A stretch of DNA of 45,812 bases from Leptolyngbya sp. BC1307 (GCF_002286735.1 NZ_NRTA01000036.1:1-45812), one strand, 5' to 3'. Shown: positions 8,152 to 16,840, counted from the first letter of the stretch. Made by a program: numbers and translations. The notes: a model not told the origin generated them from the letters alone.

Positions 8152-9213
8152 ATGTATTTTCAAATGACACAACGCTTTTCATCTCAACAACTGCGATCAA
8201 CATTGGGTCTGGCGATCGCTCTCCCCCTACTAGCCCTGACCGCCTGCGCCTCTGACCCAACCACGACAGAAGCAGATTCAGAAACCACTGAAGCCACCGC
8301 AGAGACATCTGCCGAACCGGTGAAGATGGCACTGGTACTCAGCGGTTCATCCAACGACCAATCGTGGGATCAAGCCGCCTTTGACGCAGGTGAGGAGCTG
8401 AAGGCAGAGGGGGTAGAGGTCGCGGTTTCGGAAGCAGTCGATCCGGCCAACGCGGCTGGGGTGCTGCGGCAGTATGCCTCAGAAGGGTACGATCTGATTG
8501 TGGCGCACTCCTTTAGCTACCAGGATGCAGTCTTCGAAGTCGCGCAGGAGTTCCCCGATGTGAATTTTGCCTGGGCCGGCGGCATTGACGGCACTGCCGA
8601 AAACGTAGCCGATTACGATCAGCCTTTTTATCAGGGCGCTTATCTGGTGGGGCTGGTGGCCGCTGAGCTGAGTAAAACCGGTCAGCTCGGGGCGCTCTAT
8701 GGCTTTGATATTCCGGCCTGCCATGCCATGGGTGAGGCGATGCTGGCAGGGGCTAAGTCGGTCCGGCCTGATGTGACGCTGGTCACGACGGCGGTCGGCG
8801 ACTGGTACGACGTGGCCAAAGCCAAAGAAGCTGCCCTCTCGCAGGCTGAGACCGGCGTTGATTACTGGATTGGCTGCGGTCAGGGGCCGACGCTCGGCGA
8901 GATTGAAGCGGCTAAAGATGTTAATGGCTACGCGACTAGCTATGTGGGCGATATGTCATCACTCGGGCCAGAAGTGGTCGCGGCTAATTTGATCTGGAAT
9001 ATGGAGCCGCTGTTTCAAGAAATGCTGGGCGATACAGCAGGCGATACCTTTGCTGACAAGTACTACCAGCTCGGCGTGCCGGACGATGTGATTACGGTGG
9101 AAGTCAATCCTGAGTTTAAATCGCAAGTCGGTGGCGAAACGCTGTCTCAGGTAAAGGAAACCGAAGCGGACATTGCCAGCGGTAAGCTCGAAGTGCCCTT
9201 TGTGCCTGAGTAG
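8152..9213 (+). CDS. BMP-family substrate-binding lipoprotein of an ABC importer
   Basis: This is the periplasmic binding component of the four-gene importer that follows. A lipoprotein signal peptide ends in LTAC, with the lipidated Cys about 28 residues after the ATG at 8164. An acidic, Thr-rich linker comes next, then the BMP (basic membrane protein, PnrA/NupN-like) fold with VKMALVLSGSSNDQSWDQAA and GVLRQYASEGYDLIVAHSF. Relatives bind nucleosides or related purines. ATGs at 8152 and 8164 are both possible; neither has a strong ribosome-binding site, and a TTG at 8122 is unlikely. The ATPase starts 17 bases after the stop, consistent with one transcript. Confidence 0.9.
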   Translation: MYFQMTQRFSSQQLRSTLGLAIALPLLALTACASDPTTTEADSETTEATAETSAEPVKMALVLSGSSNDQSWDQAAFDAGEELKAEGVEVAVSEAVDPANAAGVLRQYASEGYDLIVAHSFSYQDAVFEVAQEFPDVNFAWAGGIDGTAENVADYDQPFYQGAYLVGLVAAELSKTGQLGALYGFDIPACHAMGEAMLAGAKSVRPDVTLVTTAVGDWYDVAKAKEAALSQAETGVDYWIGCGQGPTLGEIEAAKDVNGYATSYVGDMSSLGPEVVAANLIWNMEPLFQEMLGDTAGDTFADKYYQLGVPDDVITVEVNPEFKSQVGGETLSQVKETEADIASGKLEVPFVPE

Positions 9214-9230
9214 GCTTGGACTGTCGGGCT

Positions 9231-10760
9231 ATGCAACCCTTACTATCAACTTCTGCTGTTCCTCCCGCTTTGGCCATCGACATGCGACAGATCCTCAAGC
9301 GGTTTCCGGGCGTCATTGCCAATCAGCAGGTCGATTTTGCGGTGCAGATGGGAGAAATTCACGCGCTGCTCGGCGAAAATGGGGCGGGCAAAACCACGCT
9401 GATGAATATTCTCTGCGGGCTGTATGAGCCCGATGCGGGGGAGATTTATCTGCGAGGTCAGCCGGTGCGATTTGGGCGGCCTGCCGATGCGATCGCCGCT
9501 GGTATCAATATGGTGCATCAGCATTTCATGCTGGTGGAGCGCTTTACCGTGGCCGAGAATATCGTTCTCGGGCAGACCCACGGACTGCGGCGAGAAAACC
9601 CAAAGAAGCTTCATCAGCGTCTGCTCGCGCTGGCTGAACGGTATCACTTAGAATTAGATCCGGCGGTGCCCGTGTGGCAGCTTTCGGTGGGGCAGCAGCA
9701 GCGGGTGGAAATTCTCAAAGCGCTTTACCGGCAGGCGAAAGTGCTGATTTTAGATGAACCGACGGCGGTGCTGACGCCCCAAGAGGCTCAGGGTCTGATG
9801 GTAATTTTGAAGCAGCTCGCTGCTCAGGGCACGGCGATTATTTTTATCAGTCACAAGCTGAATGAGGTGCTGGCGCTATGCGATCGCGTTACCGTTTTAC
9901 GAGATGGTCAGTCGGTAGGAACGAGTGCGATCGCTAATTGCACGGCCCAACAGCTTGCCGAGCAGATGGTCGGTCGCACCGTAGACTTGCAGCGCCCGGA
10001 TAGAGCGCCGACGCCCGGCAGCGCTTCACCCCGGCTACAGCTTCAGCAGGTGACAGTACCGGGTATTCACAGTCGGCCCGCGCTTCGGCAGGTGTGCTTA
10101 ACGGTTTGCCCCGGCGAAATTTTAGGCATTGCTGGGGTCGATGGTAATGGTCAGCGCGAGCTAGAAGAAACCGTGATGGGGTTGCGGAAACTGAGCGAGG
10201 GGCAGATTCACTGTGAGGGCACGCTGGCCCATATCCCTGCAGAGCGTTACAGTATGGGGCTGATTCGCTCATTTACCGTAGCCGAAAACCTGTTGCTGCG
10301 AGAGATTGGTCGGCCTCCCTTCACTCGCTGGGGGTGGCTGCGGCCAAAGGCGATCGCCCGCTACGCAAAGGACCTGGTAGACCGCTATCTCATTCGTACG
10401 CCGACGCTTGCAACCGCCTGCGGCAGTCTATCGGGCGGCAATGCGCAAAAAGTTGTGGTCGCCCGCGAACTGGCCCGCAAGCCCGACGTGATTTTGGCGG
10501 CGCAGCCCACCCGAGGGCTCGATATTGGGGCGATGGCATACGTTCATGCTCAGCTGATGGCGCAGCGAGATCAGGGCGCAGCAATTTTGCTGATTTCAAC
10601 GGAGCTAGACGAACTGCTGCGACTGAGCGATCGCATTGCCGTTCTCTATGAAGGCCAAATTGTCGGGCAGATGGACGCGGCCACGGCGGATATTCAAACG
10701 CTGGGTCTGATGATGGCCGGACAGCCATTGAACCCGACCAAGCAGGAGACGATTGCGTGA
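9231..10760 (+). CDS. ABC importer ATPase with two nucleotide-binding domains (BMP/nucleoside type)
   Basis: The 509-residue protein has two ATP-binding cassettes. The first is complete: Walker A GENGAGKTT, signature LSVGQQQR, Walker B VLILDEPTAVL. The second has the degenerate Walker A GVDGNGQRE and signature LSGGNAQK, the usual arrangement in NupO/YufO and sugar-type double ATPases. It would energise import of the substrate captured by the preceding BMP lipoprotein. The ATG at 9231 is chosen over an upstream TTG. The stop codon overlaps the start of the next gene (GTGA), so translation is probably coupled. Confidence 0.93.
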   Translation: MQPLLSTSAVPPALAIDMRQILKRFPGVIANQQVDFAVQMGEIHALLGENGAGKTTLMNILCGLYEPDAGEIYLRGQPVRFGRPADAIAAGINMVHQHFMLVERFTVAENIVLGQTHGLRRENPKKLHQRLLALAERYHLELDPAVPVWQLSVGQQQRVEILKALYRQAKVLILDEPTAVLTPQEAQGLMVILKQLAAQGTAIIFISHKLNEVLALCDRVTVLRDGQSVGTSAIANCTAQQLAEQMVGRTVDLQRPDRAPTPGSASPRLQLQQVTVPGIHSRPALRQVCLTVCPGEILGIAGVDGNGQRELEETVMGLRKLSEGQIHCEGTLAHIPAERYSMGLIRSFTVAENLLLREIGRPPFTRWGWLRPKAIARYAKDLVDRYLIRTPTLATACGSLSGGNAQKVVVARELARKPDVILAAQPTRGLDIGAMAYVHAQLMAQRDQGAAILLISTELDELLRLSDRIAVLYEGQIVGQMDAATADIQTLGLMMAGQPLNPTKQETIA

Positions 10761-11800
10761 CTGTTCAAGCCGCCCCCTCCCCGTCAAAAAAGTCTCTTAA
10801 AGTGTTAGCGCCGCTAATTGGCGTCCTGTTGGCACTCATAGTCAGCGGTTTACTTATTGCCCTAGCTGGTGTGAACCCAATTGAGGCCTATGGCAAGCTG
10901 GTGACCGGAGCGTTTGGCGGGCCGCGTCAACTTACTGAGGTAATCCTCAAAGCAGCGCCAATTCTGATTATTGCGCTGGGGCTGGCTGTGGCGTTTCAGG
11001 CCAGGGTTTGGAATATTGGCGCAGAGGGTCAGTACCATTTGGGAGCGCTGTTTGGCGGCGCGATCGCTCTCACCTTCCCCAATTTGCCGAGCATCGTCCT
11101 CATTCCCTTAATGCTGATTGCCGGAACGCTGGGCGGCTTACTCTGGAGCGCACTGGCCGGACTGCTTCACCTCAAGCGAGGGGTGAACCTGATTATTTGC
11201 ACCCTGATGCTTAACTACATCGGCATTTTGCTGGTGCAGTACGCCGCGCGGGTGCCGCTGCGCGATGACGGCGGATTTTTACCCGAGTCAGCCCGCTTTG
11301 TCGCCGCTGCTCAGATGCCCCGGTTGTTCGGCAGTCGGCTCCATATTGGCGTATTGATTGCCCTGCTGTTGGTGGGCGTCATCTACATTTTGCTCTGGCG
11401 CACGCCTCTGGGCTTTCAGCTACGAGCGGTGGGGGCCAATCTCAGCGTGGCCCGCGCGGTTGGCATTGACACCAGTCAGCGCATTCTTACCGCGCTGCTG
11501 ATCAGCGGCGCACTGTCCGGTTTGGCGGGCGTGATTGAGGTGAGCTATACCTACACCCGCCTTAAGCAAAGCGTCTCTGACGGCTACGGCTTTACCGGCA
11601 TTTTGGTGGCGCTGCTGGGCCAGATGCACCCGGTAGGTGTTTTGGTCGCTGCGGTTTTATTTGCGGCGCTGATGATGGGAGCGCAGGCGTTGAACATTTC
11701 GCTGCAAGTGCCGGTCGCGGTGGCGGGCGTACTCCAGGCGCTGCTGGTGTTGGGGGTGCTGGCGGGAAGTGCGATCGCTCAAAAAGAATCTTCCGAATAA
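10757..11800 (+). CDS. ABC importer permease 1 (BPD_transp_2, NupP-like)
   Basis: This 347-residue polytopic membrane protein of the branched-chain amino acid/nucleoside permease family has about eight or nine hydrophobic segments. It contains the conserved block ARVWNIGAEGQYHLGALFG, typical of permeases paired with BMP proteins. It starts with GTG overlapping the ATPase stop by four bases. Together with the next gene it should form the heterodimeric channel in the cytoplasmic membrane. Confidence 0.92.
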   Translation: MTVQAAPSPSKKSLKVLAPLIGVLLALIVSGLLIALAGVNPIEAYGKLVTGAFGGPRQLTEVILKAAPILIIALGLAVAFQARVWNIGAEGQYHLGALFGGAIALTFPNLPSIVLIPLMLIAGTLGGLLWSALAGLLHLKRGVNLIICTLMLNYIGILLVQYAARVPLRDDGGFLPESARFVAAAQMPRLFGSRLHIGVLIALLLVGVIYILLWRTPLGFQLRAVGANLSVARAVGIDTSQRILTALLISGALSGLAGVIEVSYTYTRLKQSVSDGYGFTGILVALLGQMHPVGVLVAAVLFAALMMGAQALNISLQVPVAVAGVLQALLVLGVLAGSAIAQKESSE

Positions 11801-11837
11801 GCAACAAACTCGATCTAACAATATTTACCAAACCGCT

Positions 11838-12806
11838 ATGCTCTGGGAACAGGTTTTCACCTTTACTTTTTTGACCGCCATTCTCACCGCCGGTATTCGC
11901 CTAGCCGTGCCGGTGCTGCTGGCAGTTTTGGGCGAGATTATCACTCAGCTCTCGGGCGTGATGAATCTGGGGTTAGAAGGGGTGATGTTGGTCGGGGCGC
12001 TGGCTGGCTTTGCCACGACGTATTCATTAGAGCAGGCGACCGGCTCAGCGGAGCTAGCCGCCTGGATTGGGCTCGGCGCAGGGCTGCTGGCTGGGGCCGC
12101 TATGGGCCTGGTCATGGCCTGGCTATCGATCACTTGCCGGGCCGATCAGGTGGTGGCGGGTATCACTCTGGTGCTGCTAGGTCAGAGCCTGACAACCTAT
12201 TGCTATCGGGCTGCGCCTGCCCTGGCAAAGGTTCGCATTAGCGGCCTCAGTCCCTGGCCGATCCCAATCCTCTCCAGTGTGCCGGTTGTGGGCAAAATCT
12301 TGTTTGACCACAGCCTGGCGGTCTATCTCAGCGTAGCTTTAGTGCCGCTGATTGGCTGGCTGCTTTATCGCACGAGCTGGGGGCTGCAAATTCGTGCGTC
12401 TGGAGAACACCCTGAAGCGGTGGAGACTTCTGGTCTGAGCGTTTTGCGCATTCGCTACGCCTGTGTGCTGGCAGGGTCGGCTTTAGCGGGACTAGGCGGC
12501 GCGGTGCTGACGGTTGGGCAGCTGAATTTGTTCATTGAGGGAGTCACGGCGGGTCGCGGTTGGATTGCGGTGGCGCTGGTTTATTTTTCTCGCTGGCAGC
12601 CGTCTGTCGCCCTGGCAGGGGCGCTGTTGTTTGGCATTGCCGATGCGCTGCAGTTTCGCATTCAGGCGCTGGGGTCAGAAACGCTGCCCTATGAATTTTT
12701 GCTGATGCTGCCCTACGCGCTGACGCTGCTGGTGTTGGTGGGAAGTCGCCTGCGCGATCGCACGCCTACCGTACTGGGCATTCCCTACATTAAAGGCCGT
12801 CGCTAA
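11838..12806 (+). CDS. ABC importer permease 2 (BPD_transp_2, NupQ-like)
   Basis: This is the second permease of about 322 residues. It has the family hallmark GEIITQLSGVMNLGLEGVML near its N-terminus and several TM segments. The ATG at 11838 is preferred over the upstream GTG at 11769, because the latter would add a polar stretch and overlap permease 1. It ends the importer cluster, about 37 bases downstream of permease 1. A weak hairpin CCAGC-ccatta-GCTGG lies just after the stop (12808-12823). Confidence 0.9.
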   Translation: MLWEQVFTFTFLTAILTAGIRLAVPVLLAVLGEIITQLSGVMNLGLEGVMLVGALAGFATTYSLEQATGSAELAAWIGLGAGLLAGAAMGLVMAWLSITCRADQVVAGITLVLLGQSLTTYCYRAAPALAKVRISGLSPWPIPILSSVPVVGKILFDHSLAVYLSVALVPLIGWLLYRTSWGLQIRASGEHPEAVETSGLSVLRIRYACVLAGSALAGLGGAVLTVGQLNLFIEGVTAGRGWIAVALVYFSRWQPSVALAGALLFGIADALQFRIQALGSETLPYEFLLMLPYALTLLVLVGSRLRDRTPTVLGIPYIKGRR

Positions 12807-12893
12807 GCCAGCCCATTAGCTGGAACCAGCACCACCCTTACCTAAGGCAACCGTTTTTTCTTCGTTTATAGCTTCCGGCACTTTGCTATGGGT

Positions 12894-12924
12894 TTCCTTT
12901 CTCCTTTCTCCTTTCTCCTTTCTC
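12894..12924. repeat. 7-base tandem repeat abutting the ABC exporter stop codon
   Basis: The heptamer CTCCTTT is repeated at 12901-12907, 12908-12914 and 12915-12921, preceded by a near copy TTCCTTT (12894-12900) and followed by CTC. The array runs into the stop codon of the minus-strand ABC gene (12924-12926). Such heptamer arrays are a known cyanobacterial repeat type (STRR). Confidence 0.95.
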
Positions 12925-14732
12925 TATTCGATCAGTTCACCACTCTCTTGCAGGGCGTGCAGCCTTTGATAGAGTCCGCCTGCTTCTAGCAGCTCTTCGT
13001 GACTGCCAACCTGACTGATACTGCCCTGGTCTAGCACCACAATTTTGTCAGCGTCGCGGACGGTGCTCAGGCGGTGAGCAATGATGATTAGCGTGCGGGT
13101 GCCAAAGAGCGATCGCATCGCCACCTGAATTGCCCGCTCCGACTCGTAGTCCAAGCTAGAAGTCGCCTCGTCAAAAACCAGCACATCCGGATTGACAATC
13201 AGCGCCCTGGCAATGCCAATTCGCTGCCGCTGCCCGCCCGATAGCCGCACACCGCGCTCGCCGACAGTAGTGGCATATCCCTTCGGCAACTGTTGAATGA
13301 AGTCGTCAGCCTGAGCAATTTCACAGGCTCTTTTGATCTCTTCAAAGCTAGCGGTGAGATTGCCGTAGCGTAAATTGTCTATCAGCGTGCCGTTAAAAAT
13401 ATCGACCTCCTGATGCACAATCGCTAAACGCTTGCGATAGCCCGTCACATCTAACCGACGGATATCCTGCCCGTCAATGAGCACCGCACCGCTATCGGGT
13501 TCAAAATAGCGAAACAAGAGTTTCACTAACGTAGACTTACCCGACCCGGATCGACCCACTAGCGCCACCGTTTTATACGGCTCAATCAGCAGCTCAATGT
13601 TGTCTAACACCGGCTTGTCAGAGCTATAGCCAAAGGTTAGCTGGTGGAAGTGAACTTTACCCGTGAACTGGTACGCCGGGCCGTTGGGCAAGAGCGCGGC
13701 TGCATCGCTGCCGGGTGGCAGTGCGGTAAGCTCCTGAAAGCGAGCCATCGGCGCATAGCGGCGAGCAAACATTTCAGCAATTTCGCAAATGGGGTCCACT
13801 TCGGCATAGGCCATACTCGCTACCGTCAGCACAGTGATAAAGTGCCCGATAGAGATTTTGCCGCTGACCGTCAGCCACAGACTACAGGCCAGCACCACAA
13901 ACATGCAGCTCTGCACAATCGTACGCTGATAGGTACTGAGAATGGTGTATCCCTTATGAATACGATAGTCAAGCACTTTAAATTCACGGTCTAGCCGCTG
14001 CGTCTGGCGGTGCAGCTCAGTGAGTTCGTTGCCAAAGGCCTTAACGGTTTTGATGTTGGTGATAATCTCTGAATTGCGGCTGTCGGTATTCTCAATATAC
14101 TGATCGAGCCTTTCTTCTCGCACAGAGAGATCTTTTAGCCCCTGCAGACTGTGCAGCAAAATGCCCGCTACTGAAACAAAAACAACCCCCGCAATTCGCC
14201 AGTCAATCAGACCAATCACAACCAAGATGCCGATGACTCTGACTATCTTCGGAATGAACTGTTCAGTGATGCTGGGATAAGTCCAGGTATAGTTAGATAG
14301 CCCTTTGTCAACTCGGGCGGCGATGCGACCCGGGTTGTTTTCATCGTAAAACTCTAGTGGCAGGGTGAGGATTTTTCTCAATGCCATTTCAGCGTGGTCG
14401 CGGCGAGCCCGAAAGGCCGTATCCCAGCCAAACCAGCCGCCTAGCCAGGGTTGAATAGGGGCGCGGCCTACGGTAACCAGCGCAATTAGCCCGACTAGCA
14501 CTAGCAGAGAAAACTGCTGCGTAACCGGCTGACCCAAAGTTTTGGCAATCTGATCAATCACCTGCTGAAGTCTGGCATCGACAGTTTGCTGTGAGATCAG
14601 ATTGAGGATTTGTCCGGTGGCATAGGGAACGAAGAGATCGATCACCTCAAAAAAGCTCATCATTGCAGCGCTAAAGAGAGTAATTTTCCAATAGCGCTGG
14701 TAGTAGCTCAAGATGCTGAGAAACTTGTTCAT
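12924..14732 (-). CDS. ABC exporter: fused transmembrane domain and ATPase
   Basis: The 602-residue half-transporter resembles MsbA/lipid or peptide exporters. A six-helix transmembrane domain occupies about residues 1-310 and contains the coupling helix region PLEFYDENNPGRIAARVDKG. A C-terminal nucleotide-binding domain has Walker A GRSGSGKST, Q loop HQEVDIFN, signature RLSGGQRQR, Walker B VLVFDEATSSLD and switch IAHRLST. It should work as a homodimer in the membrane; the substrate is unknown. It stands alone on the minus strand, converging with the nucleoside-type importer. A gene-free leader of more than 800 bases precedes it. Confidence 0.92.
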   Translation of the reverse strand: MNKFLSILSYYQRYWKITLFSAAMMSFFEVIDLFVPYATGQILNLISQQTVDARLQQVIDQIAKTLGQPVTQQFSLLVLVGLIALVTVGRAPIQPWLGGWFGWDTAFRARRDHAEMALRKILTLPLEFYDENNPGRIAARVDKGLSNYTWTYPSITEQFIPKIVRVIGILVVIGLIDWRIAGVVFVSVAGILLHSLQGLKDLSVREERLDQYIENTDSRNSEIITNIKTVKAFGNELTELHRQTQRLDREFKVLDYRIHKGYTILSTYQRTIVQSCMFVVLACSLWLTVSGKISIGHFITVLTVASMAYAEVDPICEIAEMFARRYAPMARFQELTALPPGSDAAALLPNGPAYQFTGKVHFHQLTFGYSSDKPVLDNIELLIEPYKTVALVGRSGSGKSTLVKLLFRYFEPDSGAVLIDGQDIRRLDVTGYRKRLAIVHQEVDIFNGTLIDNLRYGNLTASFEEIKRACEIAQADDFIQQLPKGYATTVGERGVRLSGGQRQRIGIARALIVNPDVLVFDEATSSLDYESERAIQVAMRSLFGTRTLIIIAHRLSTVRDADKIVVLDQGSISQVGSHEELLEAGGLYQRLHALQESGELIE

Positions 14733-15180
14733 GACTCTAAAAAAAGAAGTTGCTCAAGGAAGATTGGGTGAGACCGGCAGAAAGCAATCCAATGCCTTCC
14801 ATAGGCAAAGCTTTTGCCTTAAGAGAAAGCTGGGCAGTAGAACTAAGGACTAAGGCAGGAGACATTTTCAGCTATTGCTGAGCGGGTCTAGGCCGAGTAA
14901 ACCCCCGCTATTTAACGAAAGCCTGCTATCTGGCGATAAAAAAAGGCGCTGTTGCTTTGCTAGCTGCGTCAATGTAGAAAAAACCAGTACGGCAACCTAA
15001 ACCTGCCGGATGCTACACCGGATGAGATGAAAAAATGTCAAACACCTCTAGCTTGCAAAACTCTTCAGTTTGCAGGTCTAGCTGGTTTGCAACCTTCTTC
15101 GGCTCGCAAAGAAAAGCTACTGACATAAGCTCTTGAGGGCCTTTTTCACTGCTGAAAGCAGCCGCAGGCGGCGGATGAGC

Positions 15181-15219
15181 TTAATACTTGATTTTGGTGA
15201 GCAGATAAGTGATGAACAT
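15181..15219 (-). CDS. Possible 12-residue ORF with strong Shine-Dalgarno
   Basis: On the minus strand GGGAGG (15229-15234) is followed nine bases later by an ATG that opens a 12-codon frame, MFITYLLTKIKY, then TAA. It is hydrophobic with two lysines. It lies downstream, on the same strand, of the three-hairpin block, and about 450 bases upstream of the ABC exporter. It could be a leader peptide or chance; there is no homology evidence. Confidence 0.15.
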   Translation of the reverse strand: MFITYLLTKIKY

Positions 15220-15250
15220 GATGGAAGACCTCCCAGATATTGCTTGAAAT

Positions 15251-15370
15251 GCGCCTGCTCCCTAGCGGACGAGGCTTGAGCAGGTGTCTTGCGCCTTGGA
15301 ATGAGCTGCGCTTCAGGCCCTTGGCCTAGCTCGTCTATTGCATTGAGTCCCTGACTCTGCGGGACTTTTC
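15251..15370 (+). ncRNA. Candidate three-hairpin small RNA
   Basis: Three inverted repeats stand side by side. First, CCTGCTC (15254-15260) pairs with GAGCAGG (15278-15284), with an outer GCGC pairing (15251-15254 with 15291-15294). Second, GAGCT (15303-15307) pairs with AGCTC (15328-15332) around an inner AGGCC/GGCCT stem. Third, AGTCCC (15346-15351) pairs with GGGACT (15361-15366), followed by TTTC. The last element looks like a factor-independent terminator, which suggests a plus-strand transcript. No known RNA family was recognised, and no clear promoter was found. A minus-strand structured leader is the alternative. Confidence 0.35.
15346..15370 (+). terminator. Terminator-like hairpin
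   Basis: The stem is AGTCCC / GGGACT with a nine-base loop, followed by TTTTC (15366-15370). The T run is short, so efficiency is uncertain. Confidence 0.4.
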
Positions 15371-15419
15371 ACCTGTATAGACTTACGACTTAAGAGAGAG
15401 TGACTGAACCATCGCTTAG

Positions 15420-15436
15420 CTCTAACGCTGTTAGAG
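15420..15436. promoter_or_regulatory. Perfect 7+3+7 palindrome upstream of methyltransferase gene
   Basis: CTCTAAC-gct-GTTAGAG is a perfect inverted repeat about 150 bases before the methyltransferase ATG. It has no T tract and so looks more like an operator than a terminator. The binding protein is unknown. Confidence 0.35.
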
Positions 15437-15586
15437 TGGCTATGTTATCTGAAAACTTGTAAACCAATTCCGCAATCATACCCAGAGAAAATAAATTGCG
15501 CAACTATTCAGGCTACATTTTTTCTTTTGCTCAGTTTCTGGCCTGGCTAAACTGAGGTAGACGGGAAAAGTTTAGAGGTGTTGAGA

Positions 15587-16219
15587 ATGACTACAGATGC
15601 TTATGACTGGTTTGAGCCGCTTTATGCTCAGGCGGATGAAGATGTCTCTCAGATACCCTGGGCGCTGCCGGGGGCAGTACCTTATCTGACCCAGTGGCTG
15701 TCGAAAAATGAAATTGATGGCAAAGAGCAAACGGCTGTAGTTGTCGGCTGTGGTCTGGGCGACGATGCCGAGGCGCTCTCATCGGCAGGGTTTGCAGTCA
15801 CTGCGTTTGACGTTTCAGAAAGTGCGATCGCCTGGGCCAAAAAACGCTTTCCTGGCTCTACGGTTAACTACGTCACCGCCGATCTGTTTAAATTACCCGC
15901 CGTCTGGCTAGGCGGCTTTGATCTGGTGTTTGACTTTCGCACGATTCAAGCGCTGCCGGTGGCGGTGCGGGCTGAGGCGATCGCTCAAATTGCCTCACTG
16001 CCCAAGCCCGGCGGCACCGTCTTAATTATCACCTATGTTCGCGCCGACAAAGCTATTCCGGAAGGCCCGCCCTGGCCGCTGACTGAACAGGAACTCAGCC
16101 AGTTTGAAGAAAGTGGGCTGGCAGTTATTGGAAAAGAGACTTTTCGCGAAAAGGAGAGTCGGTTTAGCGATCGCATCCAAATCCAGTACCAAGCGCCTGA
16201 GCAAGGCATGTACAAATAA
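15587..16219 (+). CDS. Class I SAM-dependent methyltransferase
   Basis: The 210-residue cytoplasmic protein has the SAM-binding motif I VVVGCGLGDDAEALSSAG (about residues 47-64) and an acidic motif II AFDVSE. Further on, GGFDLVFDFRTIQALP corresponds to motif IV. The overall order resembles the TPMT/Tellurite-resistance-like small-molecule methyltransferases. The substrate cannot be read from the sequence. The ATG at 15587 is chosen over GTG 15578 because AGAGG lies eight bases before it. A palindrome at 15420-15436 may be part of its control region. Confidence 0.85.
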   Translation: MTTDAYDWFEPLYAQADEDVSQIPWALPGAVPYLTQWLSKNEIDGKEQTAVVVGCGLGDDAEALSSAGFAVTAFDVSESAIAWAKKRFPGSTVNYVTADLFKLPAVWLGGFDLVFDFRTIQALPVAVRAEAIAQIASLPKPGGTVLIITYVRADKAIPEGPPWPLTEQELSQFEESGLAVIGKETFREKESRFSDRIQIQYQAPEQGMYK

Positions 16220-16277
16220 GTAAACAAGATCCATCTACAACTGGGAAAAATAGGGTTTTAAATAATCGGAACCCTAC

Positions 16278-16550
16278 ATGTCTTCTATATCGGCTCAGCA
16301 AATCAAACTCTCCCAAAGAAAGAGGAAAACAGCGTGCGCGTTTACTAAACTTAATTCACTAAACTTAATTATGTTAACGTTGGCAATCGGCGTCTATGAC
16401 AGCGGCGTCGTAGTCAATAATGCCAGTGTCACCCAGGCTGACATCCAAGCCAGCAATGGCGTGATTCATCAGGTAAATCGCGTCTTGGTTCCTGAGGCTT
16501 TGCAGCGGCAGTTGGCGTCACGTTTAGGCGTCAGCAGTCTATACCAGTAA
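16278..16550 (+). pseudogene. Fasciclin (FAS1) domain remnant
   Basis: The last 50 residues of this 90-codon frame match the C-terminal end of a FAS1 domain: VVVNNASVTQADIQASNGVI followed by a VNRVLVPEAL strand. A FAS1 domain is normally about 130 residues, usually behind a signal peptide. Here only the final third remains, joined to an unrelated basic N-terminus (QRKRKTACAF) that contains a 13-base direct repeat (16344-16356 and 16358-16370). I read it as a truncated gene that lost its 5' part. It could still be translated from the ATG at 16278. Confidence 0.65.
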
Positions 16551-16577
16551 GTCTGTATCAGTAAATAACTACTTGCT

Positions 16578-16630
16578 GCCGTACGAGACTCTTATGGCCT
16601 GAATGGATATAAGAGCCTTGTACGGCTTTT
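16578..16630 (+). terminator. Long imperfect hairpin ending in TTTT
   Basis: GCCGTAC (16578-16584) pairs with GTACGGC (16620-16626), and inner CTCTTAT pairs with ATAAGAG. TTTT follows at 16627-16630. It lies just behind the fasciclin remnant and would end plus-strand transcription there. Confidence 0.55.
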
Positions 16631-16840
16631 ACCTGCGTAGGCTGCAAAACTTGAGTGCTTGTCACTTGGGCAGTCCATGCCTCTATCTTGCGGAAGACAT
16701 GGAAATGCTGCCCCTTTGCTTATGCTACTGAAGCTGTAGAGATTTAGAAGGCCAGCCCGCTAGATACTTTTTTCGAGTGCAACTCGCTGGTGAAAAGCTC
16801 TACGTGCAGTCTTTTTTTCTGTTGTTTGAGAGGTAAGCAA

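Larger units (their letters stand above)
14733..15577. other. Long gene-free, structured intergenic region
   Basis: About 845 bases between two divergent genes contain no convincing protein gene. The left half (14733-15180) has short direct repeats (for example CCGGATG near 15007 and 15019, and several TTTGCA/TTGCAA boxes around 15053-15110) but no recognisable RNA. The right half holds three consecutive hairpins, a terminator-like end and a separate palindrome, listed individually. I looked for motifs of rnpB, tmRNA, SRP RNA, cobalamin and TPP riboswitches and saw none. Confidence 0.6.

Noticed and set aside
14733-15577. RNase P RNA, tmRNA, SRP RNA, or cobalamin/TPP riboswitch
   Set aside because: The conserved motifs of these RNAs were not found on either strand by eye.
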